In this document: positions 1-8,840 of the stretch, piece after piece | Layout of the letters: each line of letters starts with the position of its first letter | Position numbering within the stretch: position 1 is the stretch's first letter | From: Nitrococcus mobilis Nb-231 | Lineage (GTDB): Bacteria; Pseudomonadota; Gammaproteobacteria; Nitrococcales; Nitrococcaceae | Length of the DNA stretch: 64,000 bases | Assembly: GCF_000153205.1 (NCBI RefSeq) | Contig: NZ_CH672427.1 | Span: forward strand, 933,671-997,670 | Reading direction: 5' to 3' | Notes under the pieces: model-generated | The model's database searches: none | Told to the model about the DNA's origin: nothing | What the model saw: the letters and a program-made list of their open reading frames with translations, nothing else | Position numbers and translations under genes: made by a program

Positions 1-448
1 GAAGGGTGAGCAGGCGCAGCGTCTGCCCGGTCGGCGCGGTGTCGAAGACGATGCGCTCGAACTCCTCCGGACAGCGGCCGATCAGCTCGACGAAACGGTC
101 GAACAGCGCCGCTTCATCCGTGCCGGGGCTGGATCGGGCGAGGTCGAGCTGCCTTTCCACGGTCGCTATGACCTCCGGGCTCACAGCCGCCCGCGCGTCG
201 GCCTTGATGCGCTCGATGTGGCGTTCGGCCTCGGCCGCGGCATCGATCTCGACCGCCCATAAGGTGCCCGCCACCCGGCTGGGCTCGGCTCCGAGCACAC
301 GACCGAGCACATCGCCGGTGGAGTGGGCGGGGTCGGTGGAGACCAGCAGCACCCGCTCACCCGCCTCGGCACGCCGCAAGGCGAAGGCGGCGGCGAGCGT
401 CGTCTTGCCCACGCCACCCTTGCCGCCGAAGAAGATCAGCCTGGCCAT
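1..448 (-). CDS. ArsA-like P-loop ATPase (partial, C-terminus beyond window)
   Basis: The protein begins MARLIFFGGKGGVGKTTLAA, the deviant Walker A (GKGGVGKT) typical of ArsA/Get3 ATPases. It continues with an LLVSTDPAHST switch-like motif and, near the cut end, FDTAPTGQTLRLL, the ArsA DTAPTG switch. About 149 residues are visible and the rest lies beyond base 1. It starts 10 bases after the stop of the small CC-terminal protein and is probably in one operon with it and cstA. ArsA proteins energise arsenite efflux or, as Get3 relatives, handle tail-anchored membrane proteins. No ArsB/ArsR is visible here, so an arsenic role is not established. Confidence 0.88.
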   Translation of the reverse strand, partial: MARLIFFGGKGGVGKTTLAAAFALRRAEAGERVLLVSTDPAHSTGDVLGRVLGAEPSRVAGTLWAVEIDAAAEAERHIERIKADARAAVSPEVIATVERQLDLARSSPGTDEAALFDRFVELIGRCPEEFERIVFDTAPTGQTLRLLTL

Positions 449-458
449 GGGCAACCCG

Positions 459-806
459 TCAGCAGCAGAAGCCGACCTCCGGGAAGCGCTCCATGCCCAT
501 GCGGCGGTGCCATTGGTGGAAGGCTTCGACCATCTCCGGATAGAGCTCCAGCGTGTAGTAGCCCGCCGGGTTCGGAACCCCCAGGGCCTCGAGGAAGAGC
601 ATGGCGAGCAACGCGTCCTGCTGGCGGTTGGCCTCCCGCTGCAGGGCCGAGCGCCAGGGCGCGACGAAGAGCTCGTCGTGGAAGGCTTCGATACGACAAT
701 AGAGGCGGCGCAGATCAGGTGGCACTGGAATCGGCCTCCGCGGCCGTTGTGCCCGCCGGCAACGCCAAGCCCGAACCGAGGGCTTTGGGATTCCGCTCCC
801 GAGCAC
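459..806 (-). CDS. Small protein ending in Cys-Cys (cory-CC-star-like)
   Basis: This protein of about 115 aa has a conserved-looking body (DLRRLYCRIEAFHDELF, then YYTLELYPEMVEAFHQWHRR) and ends in GFCC. It resembles the small family I know informally as cory-CC-star, which occurs beside ArsA ATPases; the name is from memory and not checked. The function is unknown; a C-terminal CC pair suggests metal, thiol or lipid chemistry. It lies between cstA and the ArsA-like gene on the same strand with short gaps. The start used is a GTG at 806. The first 25 or so residues look non-conserved, and an internal GTG just before PPDLRRLY is a plausible alternative. Confidence 0.72.
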   Translation of the reverse strand: MLGSGIPKPSVRAWRCRRAQRPRRPIPVPPDLRRLYCRIEAFHDELFVAPWRSALQREANRQQDALLAMLFLEALGVPNPAGYYTLELYPEMVEAFHQWHRRMGMERFPEVGFCC

Positions 807-859
807 GCCTGAGGCAATGCATCATGGCCGTTCACCTCCCATCGACCGGGCCGATCTTA

Positions 860-2566
860 TTAGCGCTCGACCGGCACCGCCTGAGCCATCGGTGCACGGC
901 GCAGCCGGTTAAAGGCCATGACGGCCTCCACCAACAGCCAGACGCTCAAGACCAGAATGATGGAATCCAGGCTCAGCAGCAACCAGTCCCTCTGGGTATA
1001 GAACGTTACCAGGTTCAAAAGCAGCGCGTAGACCGTCATGAACAGCAGGAACACCAGCGGGATGAGCGGCGCGGCCGGATTGCACCGACGCGCGGCGGTC
1101 CACACCGCGATCACCGCCAGGGTGAGCCCGGCAGTGAGCTGATTGGTGGTGCCGAACAGCTGCCAGAGGCGACCGAAGGCGAAGCCCTGCTCACCGCCGC
1201 CCGGCGCGAGCGCCAGGGCCAGCGGCGCCGCCACCCCTGCGGTGGTGGCGGCGGTGACGTTGCGGGCCAGCCAGCGCACACCGATCAGCTCGCCGACCTC
1301 CTGGAAAATATAGCGCTGCAGGCGCACACCCGTATCCATGGTGGTGCCGGCGAAGGTGATGACCACCACCGAGGCGAAAATCGCCCCCAGCTCCGGCGGG
1401 ATGCCGAGATGACTCACGAAGTGGCCGACACCGCTGACGAAATTATCCACCGCGCCGCTCGAAGCGGTACCGAAATCTACGTATTTCTCATTCCAGACGG
1501 CGGCGGTACCGATGCCCGCCGTGGTGGCGAGGATGGCGCCCAAAGCGAGCGAGCCCTCCCCCAGGGCACCGAGATAACCGACGTAGCGGGCGTCGGTCTC
1601 CTTGTCGAGCTGCTTGGAGGTGGTACCCGAGGCAACCAGGCTGTGAAAGCCGGAGATCGCCCCGCAGGCGATGGTGATGAACAGGAACGGGAACCAGCTC
1701 GGCGAGTCTTGCGCGATATAGGTGTTGACCGCGGGCGCGTTGATGGTGTCGAAGCCGACCAACACACCGCAAAAGATCAGCCCGAGGGCGACGAACAGCT
1801 GATGGGAGTTGATGTAGTCGCGGGGCTGGAGCAGTACCCAAACCGGCAACCGCGAGGCGAACCAAGTATAGAGAAAGATCAGCAGAACCCAGGTGGTCTT
1901 CGGGGTGAACCCGACGAGCGCCGCCAGGCCGTCGACCGACACCGGGTAGAGCTGGCCGACCGGGATCATGAGATAGAGGACGACCAACCCGATCAGCGAA
2001 GGGATCAGTGCCGGGGAGCGCGCACGATACACTCGCTGCCCGACCACGATGGCGATGGGAATGACGGCAACGGCCGGTATCACCGAAGCCGGATTGGCGA
2101 TGAACAGCGTCGCCATGACCACGGCGAAAACCGCATTCACCAAAGTCAGCAGGAAGAACAGGATGATCAGAAACAGCGACCGCGCCCGGCCGCTGATGAC
2201 ACTACCCGAGAGCGTACCGATGTTCTGGCCTTTATTGCGCACGGAGGTGACCAAGGCACCCGTATCGTGTACCCCGGCGGCGAAAATCGCGCCGAACACA
2301 ACCCACAGCAGGGCGGGCAGCCAGCCCCAGTAGACGGCGATGGCCGGGCCGACGATCGGTGCGGCGCCGGCCACCGAGGTAAAGTGGTGGCCGAAGAGCA
2401 CGTGTTTGTTGGTGGGGACGTAGTCGACCCCGTCCTTGAGCTCGTGCGCCGGCGTAACGAAGTTCGGATCGAGCCGGTAGACCTTCTCGGCCAGATACCG
2501 GGAATAGAAACGAAACCCGAGATAGAAGGCCGCAAATACGAGTACGGCCACCACCACTGCCGGCAC
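860..2566 (-). CDS. cstA: CstA family carbon starvation / peptide-pyruvate transporter
   Basis: This is a 568-aa polytopic inner-membrane protein with the CstA N-terminal landmarks: YRLDPNFVTPAHELKDGVDY, then VLFGHHFTSVAGAAPIVGPA and a long series of hydrophobic segments. CstA/BtsT proteins import peptides or pyruvate during carbon limitation. It is shorter than E. coli CstA (about 700 aa) but within the family range. The start is a GTG at 2566 preceded by AAGGAGAA at good spacing. It is the first gene of a probable operon with the CC-terminal protein and the ArsA-like ATPase. Confidence 0.93.
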   Translation of the reverse strand: MPAVVVAVLVFAAFYLGFRFYSRYLAEKVYRLDPNFVTPAHELKDGVDYVPTNKHVLFGHHFTSVAGAAPIVGPAIAVYWGWLPALLWVVFGAIFAAGVHDTGALVTSVRNKGQNIGTLSGSVISGRARSLFLIILFFLLTLVNAVFAVVMATLFIANPASVIPAVAVIPIAIVVGQRVYRARSPALIPSLIGLVVLYLMIPVGQLYPVSVDGLAALVGFTPKTTWVLLIFLYTWFASRLPVWVLLQPRDYINSHQLFVALGLIFCGVLVGFDTINAPAVNTYIAQDSPSWFPFLFITIACGAISGFHSLVASGTTSKQLDKETDARYVGYLGALGEGSLALGAILATTAGIGTAAVWNEKYVDFGTASSGAVDNFVSGVGHFVSHLGIPPELGAIFASVVVITFAGTTMDTGVRLQRYIFQEVGELIGVRWLARNVTAATTAGVAAPLALALAPGGGEQGFAFGRLWQLFGTTNQLTAGLTLAVIAVWTAARRCNPAAPLIPLVFLLFMTVYALLLNLVTFYTQRDWLLLSLDSIILVLSVWLLVEAVMAFNRLRRAPMAQAVPVER

Positions 2567-2699
2567 GGTGTTCTCCTTGCTTGCGCTTGCTTCGCTCTCG
2601 TGCTATCCCCTGCCGCCCCGCAGCACACCCGCCAAGCCGGCCGCGCACCGAATACGGATACAGCGCCCGGAAGCTCATTGCGCCGCTTCAGGGCGTTCG

Positions 2700-3458
2700 T
2701 CACTGATCCGCTACGCCGCTGCCCTCGCCCGGCCAGTAATGGCTGTCCGGCAGCGGGCGCGCTCCGAAGATCGCTTGCCCGACCCGCACGACCGTCGCGC
2801 CCTCCTCCACGGCGGCCTCGAAATCTCCCGACATGCCCATCGACAGCTCATCGAGCGCGATCGCGGGCGGCGCCGCGTCGCGGAGCCGATCCCGAAGTAC
2901 TCTGAGCCTGCGGAAGCAGGCCCGGACACGCACGGTATCCGGGTCAAAGACGGCCAGCGTCATAAGGCCACGCACCCGCAATGCCGAAAACGCCGGCAGC
3001 GCGCGCAGGAAATCGGCGACGGCCTCGGGGGCAAGGCCGAATTTGCTCGCCTCAGCGGAGGTGTTGACCTGCACGAGCACGTCGAGCCCCCGGCCTGCAC
3101 CTTGCAAACGGCGCTCCAACGCCTCGGCCAGCCGCAAGCTATCCAAGGCCTGGAACTCCCGCGCGAAGCGGACCGCCTGCTTGGCCTTGTTGGTCTGCAG
3201 ATGACCTATGATACTCCAGGTGACCGGCAGATCCGCGAGGTGTTCCGCCTTGGCGTCGGCCTCCTGAATCTTGTTCTCGCCGAACTCGGTGAGCCCGGCC
3301 ACAAAGGCCGCTCGCAACCGCTCGGCGGCGACCGTTTTGGTCACCGGCAGGAGCCGCACTTCTTCCGGCGCGCGGCCGGCGCGCGCGCAGGCCTGCGCAA
3401 TACGCCGGCGCACTTCGTCGCAGTGCTGTCGTATTAACAATTCATCGGTCTTAGTCAT
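2700..3458 (-). CDS. yggS: YggS/PLPBP family pyridoxal-phosphate homeostasis protein
   Basis: This is a fold-type III PLP-binding protein of about 252 aa. Visible motifs are LLPVTKTV (the Lys that binds PLP), FGENKIQEA, WSIIGHLQTNKAK and LSMGMSGDFEAAVEEG, all diagnostic of the YggS/PROSC family. These proteins buffer free PLP and affect amino-acid and keto-acid metabolism; they have no known catalytic reaction. The ATG at 3458 (MTKTDELL) is preferred over an upstream in-frame start at 3491 because the family N-terminus begins near there. Confidence 0.93.
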   Translation of the reverse strand: MTKTDELLIRQHCDEVRRRIAQACARAGRAPEEVRLLPVTKTVAAERLRAAFVAGLTEFGENKIQEADAKAEHLADLPVTWSIIGHLQTNKAKQAVRFAREFQALDSLRLAEALERRLQGAGRGLDVLVQVNTSAEASKFGLAPEAVADFLRALPAFSALRVRGLMTLAVFDPDTVRVRACFRRLRVLRDRLRDAAPPAIALDELSMGMSGDFEAAVEEGATVVRVGQAIFGARPLPDSHYWPGEGSGVADQ

Positions 3459-3526
3459 ACGCTTATTAGCGCCGTTGCGGGTGATCGTCAACAGGCCCTA
3501 TCCTACCGTGAGCATTGCCAGGTCAC

Positions 3527-4795
3527 TCAGCGCACGTGCGCCACCTCCTGACCAAGCATCTCGGCCGTGACCAACACCACTCCCTTGGGCGAGACGAAGA
3601 AGCGCTCGCGGTCGGCCACGTCATCCTCGCCGATGACAGTTTCACGGGGAATTCGGCAGCCCTCGTCGATCACACAGCGACGAATCCGGCAGCCCTCGCC
3701 CACCACCACGTCAGGCAAGATGACCGCATCCTGTATCTTGGCTCTCGGCCGCACAAGCACCTGCGAGAACAACAACGAGTGGCGCACCTCCGCTCCTTGG
3801 ATGATATCGCCGCCCGAGACCATGGAGTCGATCGCGATCCCACGATGACCGGCGTCATTAATGAACTTGGCCGGCGGCAGCTGCGCCTGATAAGTCCAGA
3901 TGGGACGGTCTTGGTCGTAGAGATCGAGTTCGGAGCCCTTACCTATTAGCTCCAAGTTGGCCTCGAAGAAAGCGTCCACCGTACCCACATCGCGCCAGTA
4001 AGGCTGCTCGCCACTCTTGGGATCGGCGAAAGGATAGGCAATCACCTTGTTGTGGGCAATGGCGGCCGGGATGACATCCCGGCCGAAGTCTCGGGAGGAG
4101 TCGATGTTCTCGGCATCCGCACGCAACTGCTCGAAAAGGTACTCACGCTCGAATACGTAGATGCCCATGGAAACGAGCGCGGTATCCGGCTTGCCCGGCA
4201 CCGGGTTGGGCTCCTGGGGCTTCTCGGTGAAACGCAGCACTCGCCCGTTTTCGTCCACAGTCATTACACCAAAGGCCCGCGCCCGCTCCCGTGCCATCTC
4301 CACGCACCCTACGGTCATGTCCGCGGCGTGCTCCACGTGCAGGGCGATCATGGGTCCGTAATCCATCTTGTAGACGTGGTCACCAGCCAGGATCAGGACG
4401 TAACGCGGCCGATGCGCCTTGATGATGTCGATGTTCTGGTGGATTGCATCGGCCGTCCCGGCAAACCACAACGGCTTGTCCAAGCGTTGCTGAGCCGGCA
4501 CGATCTCTACGAACTCACCAAATTCCCCACGCAAAAACCCCCAGCCGCGCTGAACGTGCTGGATCAGTGAATGCGCCTTATATTGTGTGACGATCTGAAT
4601 CCGGCGCACACCGGAATTGATGCAGTTCGACAACGGAAAATCGATCAGACGGAATTTGCCGCCGAAGGGTAAGGCCGGCTTTGTGCGCCAGTCGGTAAGG
4701 TTGGCCAAACGCCCGCCCCGGCCACCGGCGAGAATGATGGCAAGCGTATCCCGAGTGAGGCGGCTGACGAAACGGGGGTTACGCTCGAAGTACAT
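3527..4795 (-). CDS. glgC: Glucose-1-phosphate adenylyltransferase
   Basis: This 422-aa protein has the ADP-glucose pyrophosphorylase N-terminus (ILAGGRGGRLANLTDWRTKP, then FGGKFRLIDFPLSNCINSGV) and a C-terminal left-handed beta-helix region. It makes ADP-glucose from glucose-1-phosphate and ATP, the committed step in bacterial glycogen synthesis. Length and motifs are normal. It lies downstream of two glycosyltransferase genes on the same strand. No glgA, glgB or glgP is in the window. Confidence 0.96.
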   Translation of the reverse strand: MYFERNPRFVSRLTRDTLAIILAGGRGGRLANLTDWRTKPALPFGGKFRLIDFPLSNCINSGVRRIQIVTQYKAHSLIQHVQRGWGFLRGEFGEFVEIVPAQQRLDKPLWFAGTADAIHQNIDIIKAHRPRYVLILAGDHVYKMDYGPMIALHVEHAADMTVGCVEMARERARAFGVMTVDENGRVLRFTEKPQEPNPVPGKPDTALVSMGIYVFEREYLFEQLRADAENIDSSRDFGRDVIPAAIAHNKVIAYPFADPKSGEQPYWRDVGTVDAFFEANLELIGKGSELDLYDQDRPIWTYQAQLPPAKFINDAGHRGIAIDSMVSGGDIIQGAEVRHSLLFSQVLVRPRAKIQDAVILPDVVVGEGCRIRRCVIDEGCRIPRETVIGEDDVADRERFFVSPKGVVLVTAEMLGQEVAHVR

Positions 4796-4841
4796 GATGG
4801 GACCGGCTCTCTCTCGAAGGCCTTGGCGTCATTTTGCTGGG

Positions 4842-5546
4842 CTATCCGCCTGCCGCAGCCGCCAAGGTAGGATACGTTGCCGCAGCACCGATGCCAAATG
4901 TCGTTGCCGATTGCCGCTGCAGGCGCACCAGGTCGGCGGGCCGATCGATATCGAAGCTCAGCGGCAACTCCACCCACTTCAGCCCCAACCGGCGCAGTCG
5001 CTTGCGGGTCGCGGCCATCACTTGGGGCCCACCCCAGGGCAGCGCCTGGAAGAGCAACGGTTGAGGACGACGCAACCCCACCAGCACATACCCGCCATCC
5101 TCGGCTGGCCCGACCACGACATCAGCACCCTCGGCGAGACGATCGAAGGCGCGCTGTAATTGCCACGGCGTCAATGCGGCACAATCACCACCGATAAGCA
5201 CGGCAAACGGCGCCACGCGCAGCGTCCATTGTAAGGCCCGGTGCATGCGCTGGCCCAAATCGCCGCGCACCTGGACCCGCAGCGGCATTCCCTGCTCGCG
5301 CGCGCGGGCCGCGAGCCACGGGTGCGCACGACCGGGAGCCACCCAGAGTTCCACCGGCGCCACGCGCGCTTGCGCTACCGTCGCCAACGTGTGCCGGAGC
5401 AGTTGTCGATAGCGCAGCGCCGCGCCTCCCCGGCCGTAGGCTGCCGCCAACCGCGTCTTGACCCGCCCGGCGACCGGTGCCTTGGCAAAGATCAACAGCC
5501 GCGCAGTTGGGTGCCGTACAGTAACGTTCGCTATTTCCATACTCAT
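4842..5546 (-). CDS. TIGR04282-type glycosyltransferase (DUF2064, rSAM/selenodomain-associated transferase 1)
   Basis: This 234-aa protein starts with RLLIFAKAPVAGRVKTRLA and carries GGDCAALTPWQLQRAF and GPAEDGGYVLVGLRRPQPLLF, the signature of the DUF2064 nucleotidyl/glycosyl-transferase-like family often called rSAM/selenodomain-associated transferase 1 or arsenosugar-biosynthesis transferase. Its substrate is unknown. The start codon overlaps the stop of the TIGR04283-type gene by four bases (ATGA), so the two are translationally coupled. Confidence 0.87.
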   Translation of the reverse strand: MSMEIANVTVRHPTARLLIFAKAPVAGRVKTRLAAAYGRGGAALRYRQLLRHTLATVAQARVAPVELWVAPGRAHPWLAARAREQGMPLRVQVRGDLGQRMHRALQWTLRVAPFAVLIGGDCAALTPWQLQRAFDRLAEGADVVVGPAEDGGYVLVGLRRPQPLLFQALPWGGPQVMAATRKRLRRLGLKWVELPLSFDIDRPADLVRLQRQSATTFGIGAAATYPTLAAAAGG

Positions 5547-6250
5547 AGCCTATTTTGACGGCGTGGCGGCGACTCGCCCCTTTCATAGCGACGCTGCAGC
5601 GTGCGCGCATCGGCACCACAAAAATAGGCCAGCCGAAGGCGCCACATCAGGACGATCGTAGACCATACACCATCGCGCTCCCAGCGCCGGGCGGAAGTGA
5701 CGAGCGGCCCGGGCAGACAGGCGGGGCGCCCGCGGCGCTTCAATCGACGTGACAATTCCACGTCTTCCATCAGCGGCTGATCCGGATAGCCGCCGAGCGC
5801 CTCGAAAAGCAACCGGTTCACGAACAACCCTTGATCTCCGGTGGCAATGCCGCTCAAGCAGGAGCGCCGGTTCATCGCCCAAGCCACCACGCGCAAAAGC
5901 CGTTTTCGCCCGGTCAAGCGCACATCGAACCGCCCCCAGCCGTAGCCGCGCGCCCGCGCGAGCGCGATTTGCTCCGTAGCATCCGCCGGCGCCAGGGTAT
6001 CGGCGTGTAAAAACCACAGCACGGCACCGGTTGCCACCGCCGCGCCGGCATTCATCTGCCGTGCCCGGCCGCGCGGCGCGACCAGCACCCGATCGGCGAA
6101 CGGCGCGGCAACGCGCGGCGTGCCGTCGCGGCTGCCGCCGTCGACCACGATCACCTCATGGCCATGCTCCCGCAAGGGCTGCAGCACCCGCAGTGTCGCC
6201 GCGATCGTTGCGGTCTCATTGAATGCCGGAATAATAATGGAGACGATCAC
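5543..6250 (-). CDS. TIGR04283-type family 2 glycosyltransferase
   Basis: This 235-aa GT-A protein begins MIVSIIIPAFNETATIAATL, followed by VIVVDGGSRDGT and LWFLHADTLAP, and then GDQGLFV and YPDQPLMEDVELSRRLK. This is the pattern of rSAM/selenodomain-associated transferase 2 (TIGR04283). It pairs with the downstream DUF2064 gene through a four-base overlap; the two families are commonly neighbours and are linked in databases to arsenosugar or other small-molecule glycosylation. No radical-SAM partner is visible here, so the pathway is uncertain. Confidence 0.87.
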   Translation of the reverse strand: MIVSIIIPAFNETATIAATLRVLQPLREHGHEVIVVDGGSRDGTPRVAAPFADRVLVAPRGRARQMNAGAAVATGAVLWFLHADTLAPADATEQIALARARGYGWGRFDVRLTGRKRLLRVVAWAMNRRSCLSGIATGDQGLFVNRLLFEALGGYPDQPLMEDVELSRRLKRRGRPACLPGPLVTSARRWERDGVWSTIVLMWRLRLAYFCGADARTLQRRYERGESPPRRQNRL

Positions 6251-6338
6251 TGGATCCGCCCAGGGGATATTTGCGCCGCGCCCGCCTATGCTGGTACTCG
6301 GGGAACGCCAGTGTTAAACTGCGCGCCGCGAACAGCGC

Positions 6339-6414
6339 GGGGCCGTAGCTCAGTTGGGAGAGCGCGACATTCGCATTGTCGAGGTCAGGGGTTCGACTCC
6401 CCTCGGCTCCACCA
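6339..6414 (+). tRNA. tRNA-Ala (anticodon CGC)
   Basis: This is a complete 76-base cloverleaf with encoded CCA. The acceptor GGGGCCG pairs with CGGCTCC and contains the G3:U70 alanine identity pair. The D-stem is GCTC/GAGC. The anticodon stem CGACA/TGTCG encloses loop TTCGCAT (anticodon CGC, codon GCG), and the T-arm is AGGGG-TTCGACT-CCCCT. Confidence 0.95.
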
Positions 6415-6740
6415 ACCCACGCCTAAGATACCGTTCTAGCGACATTTTCTCCATTCAGTCCGCCCGGGACAGGCCCGAGATATAAAGCCGAGGTACAAAC
6501 TTCGGTACAAAGACCAAAGTGGCAATAAAGCCTTGCCTGCCCCCTGACCTGAAACGCCGCGCTCACGAACCGATTTGAGCAGCGAACGAACCCTAATTGC
6601 GAAATCTTTGACAATCGTCATGGTGCCGCACGATTCTCGCCGTAAACGCGCCGGCGATAAAGAGTTTGGCCCGGCTCTCCCACCAATGCGCCCTTGGCCG
6701 CAGATCTTATGACACGTATCATTTTTGGTGAATTTCCGAC
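6415..6740. other. Intergenic, no gene recognised
   Basis: 326 bases between the tRNA and the first globin gene. Short open frames here have no recognisable protein motif. Sequence 3' of a tRNA is a common integration target, but I see no integrase or repeated tRNA end. Confidence 0.5.
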
Positions 6741-7154
6741 ATGGGCAATTCCATTATGGGACAGCGCACGCATCAAACCATCGACCATGAGACCGTCTGC
6801 CGGGTCGTGGATGACTTCTACGGCCGCGTCCAGCGCCATCCCACCCTTGCCGAGCCATTCAAGCGCGTCAAGGACTGGCCCGAGCATATCGCTCGTTTGA
6901 GTCATTTCTGGTGGATCACCATGGGTGGCGAGCGCTACCGGAACGATCAATACCATGTGCTCGCCAAGCATATGCCCGTCGGGGTCACCGACGCCCTCGT
7001 GGACGACTGGTTGACGCTGTTTCGCACGACGCTCGACGATCATCTCACCCCGGAGCAGACCGAGTTTTGGTATGGGTATGCCGAGCAACTGGGCCAGTCC
7101 ATCCGTATGCTCGCCCAAATGAGAGCAGGCGGGCAAGCGGGGCCGCCACGGTAA
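6741..7154 (+). CDS. Group III truncated haemoglobin (copy 1)
   Basis: This protein of about 137 aa has the group III 2-on-2 globin pattern: VVDDFYGRVQRHPTLAEPF (with the B10 tyrosine), WPEHIARLSHFWW, and AKHMPVGVTDALVDDWLTLF, in which the His of AKHMP is the likely proximal haem ligand. These haem proteins bind oxygen, NO or sulfide; the precise role is unknown. ATG at 6741 is used; an internal ATG five codons on is possible. A close paralogue follows about 100 bases downstream. Confidence 0.9.
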   Translation: MGNSIMGQRTHQTIDHETVCRVVDDFYGRVQRHPTLAEPFKRVKDWPEHIARLSHFWWITMGGERYRNDQYHVLAKHMPVGVTDALVDDWLTLFRTTLDDHLTPEQTEFWYGYAEQLGQSIRMLAQMRAGGQAGPPR

Positions 7155-7250
7155 GCTTGCCGCGCCGTATCAGGCCACTGGCGTATAGGCGGCCTTGGCC
7201 AGTTGGTCTGCTTGAAGTATTATGAAGTATATTATTTATATCTTTACAGG

Positions 7251-7673
7251 ATGAAGCATCCGGCCATGCGCCAGCGCGACACACACGCCGCTATCGGGCT
7301 CGAGAGCATCCATAGCGTCGTGGATGATTTCTACAATCGCATACAGCGCCATCCCACTTTGGCCGAGCCCTTCGAGCGCGTCCAGGATTGGCCCGAGCAT
7401 AAAGCCCGCTTGAGCCATTTCTGGTGGATCAGCTTGGGTGGCGAGCGCTATCGGGATGACCGCTACCGAGTCGCCGCCACACACCTGCCGATTGGGATCA
7501 ACGATGCGTTGGTCGACGATTGGCTCGTTTTGTTCCACGCTACCCTCGAGGATCATCTGGAACCGGATTTGGCCGCCCATTGGTACCGGCGTGCCGAACA
7601 CATGGGCCGTTCCATCCGTATGCTTGCCGAGTGGAAGCCGGGTGCCCACGGCGGCCTCTCCCGGCCTGCCTGA
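7251..7673 (+). CDS. Group III truncated haemoglobin (copy 2)
   Basis: This 140-aa protein is strongly similar to the preceding gene. It shares VVDDFYNRIQRHPTLAEPFE, WPEHKARLSHFWW, GGERYRDDRY and ATHLPIGINDALVDDW, and the proximal His and B10 Tyr are kept. The two genes are an obvious tandem duplication. An upstream extension (VCLKYYEVYYLYLY) is low-complexity and unlike globins, so ATG 7251 is chosen; ATG 7266 is an alternative. The separation of about 100 bases and AT-rich spacer (about 7215-7248) suggest it may have its own promoter. Confidence 0.9.
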   Translation: MKHPAMRQRDTHAAIGLESIHSVVDDFYNRIQRHPTLAEPFERVQDWPEHKARLSHFWWISLGGERYRDDRYRVAATHLPIGINDALVDDWLVLFHATLEDHLEPDLAAHWYRRAEHMGRSIRMLAEWKPGAHGGLSRPA

Positions 7674-7835
7674 ACGGTCCGACTGCTTGCTTGCCTTGTG
7701 ATTTGGCCGCGATAGTAACCCGTCGGTTGCGATAAGGGGTGCGATTTGACCTAAGCCAAGGTCTGGTCCAAGGTCTGGCTAAAGTAGCTGCTATGGGCCT
7801 GGGCGGTTGTCAGCCGCCCACGCGCGGAGGTTTTC

Positions 7836-8837
7836 ATGGAGCAGACGGTCCTCGCCGATACCGGCATCGAAGTCTCGCGAATCGGGCTAGGAACCTGGGC
7901 GATCGGGGGCTGGATGTGGGGCGGCAGCGACGAGCGGGCCGCCATCGCAACCATCCAGCACGCGCTCGATGAGGGTATTACGCTCATCGATACGGCGCCC
8001 GTCTATGGCTTTGGCCGCTCGGAGAAAATCGTCGGGCGCGCGCTGGCAGACGGCAATCGCCGCGCGCGGGTCGTGCTCGCCACCAAGGTCGCGCTTGAAT
8101 GGTCGCCGGACGGTCGCAGGATTTGGCGCAACGCGAGCCGCCAACGCATCATGCAGGAAATCGATGATTCTCTGCGGCGCCTGCAAACGGACTACATCGA
8201 TCTCTATCAGATCCATTGGCCGGATTCGATGACCCCGACCGAGGAAACGGCACATGCCATGGAGGCACTCTATCGAGCCGGCAAGATCCGCGCGATCGGT
8301 GTTTCCAATTTCTCGCCCAAGCAGATGGATGCGTTCCGGGGGGTGGCCCCGCTGCATGCCAGTCAGCCACCCTACAATCTCTTCGAGCGCGGGATCGAGC
8401 AAGATGTGCTGCCGTATTGCCGGCGCCGGAAGATAGCCACTATCACGTATGGCGCGCTCTGCCGAGGTCTACTCAGCGGCAAAATGACCCGCGAGCGGGT
8501 CTTCCACGGCGATGATCTGCGCCAGACCGACCCCAAATTCCAGCCGCCGCGCTTCGATCAGTACCTCGCTGCCGCGCAGGCACTGGATGAGTTCGCCAAA
8601 CACAGCTATGGCAAGGATGTCATGGCCTTGGCGCTGCGTTGGCTGCTCGATCAGCCGGGCTTGACGGTCGCGCTCTGGGGCGCTCGGCGGCCCGATCAGC
8701 TCAACCCGCTGGCCAACGTGCCGGGCTGGCAGCTCGAGCACGAGGCGCTGACAGCCATCGATGAGATCTTGGCTCAGCACATAACCGCGCCGATCGGGCC
8801 GGAGTTCATGGCGCCGCCGGACCGAACCGAAGCCTAA
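7836..8837 (+). CDS. Aldo/keto reductase family protein
   Basis: This is a 333-aa (beta/alpha)8 NADPH-dependent oxidoreductase. Visible motifs are IGLGTWAIGGWMWGG, ITLIDTAPVYGFGRSE (Asp and Tyr of the catalytic tetrad), VVLATKVALEW (catalytic Lys), YIDLYQIHWPD (catalytic His), IRAIGVSNFS and VALWGARRPDQ. The substrate is not predictable from sequence. The start is well supported by a GGAGG six bases upstream of the ATG. It converges with the methyltransferase gene, three bases between stops. Confidence 0.92.
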   Translation: MEQTVLADTGIEVSRIGLGTWAIGGWMWGGSDERAAIATIQHALDEGITLIDTAPVYGFGRSEKIVGRALADGNRRARVVLATKVALEWSPDGRRIWRNASRQRIMQEIDDSLRRLQTDYIDLYQIHWPDSMTPTEETAHAMEALYRAGKIRAIGVSNFSPKQMDAFRGVAPLHASQPPYNLFERGIEQDVLPYCRRRKIATITYGALCRGLLSGKMTRERVFHGDDLRQTDPKFQPPRFDQYLAAAQALDEFAKHSYGKDVMALALRWLLDQPGLTVALWGARRPDQLNPLANVPGWQLEHEALTAIDEILAQHITAPIGPEFMAPPDRTEA

Positions 8838-8840
8838 CCG

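Noticed and set aside
323-2905. An 860-codon plus-strand open frame
   Set aside because: It is the antisense of the ArsA, CC-protein and cstA genes; the composition is typical of a GC-rich shadow and no motif is present.
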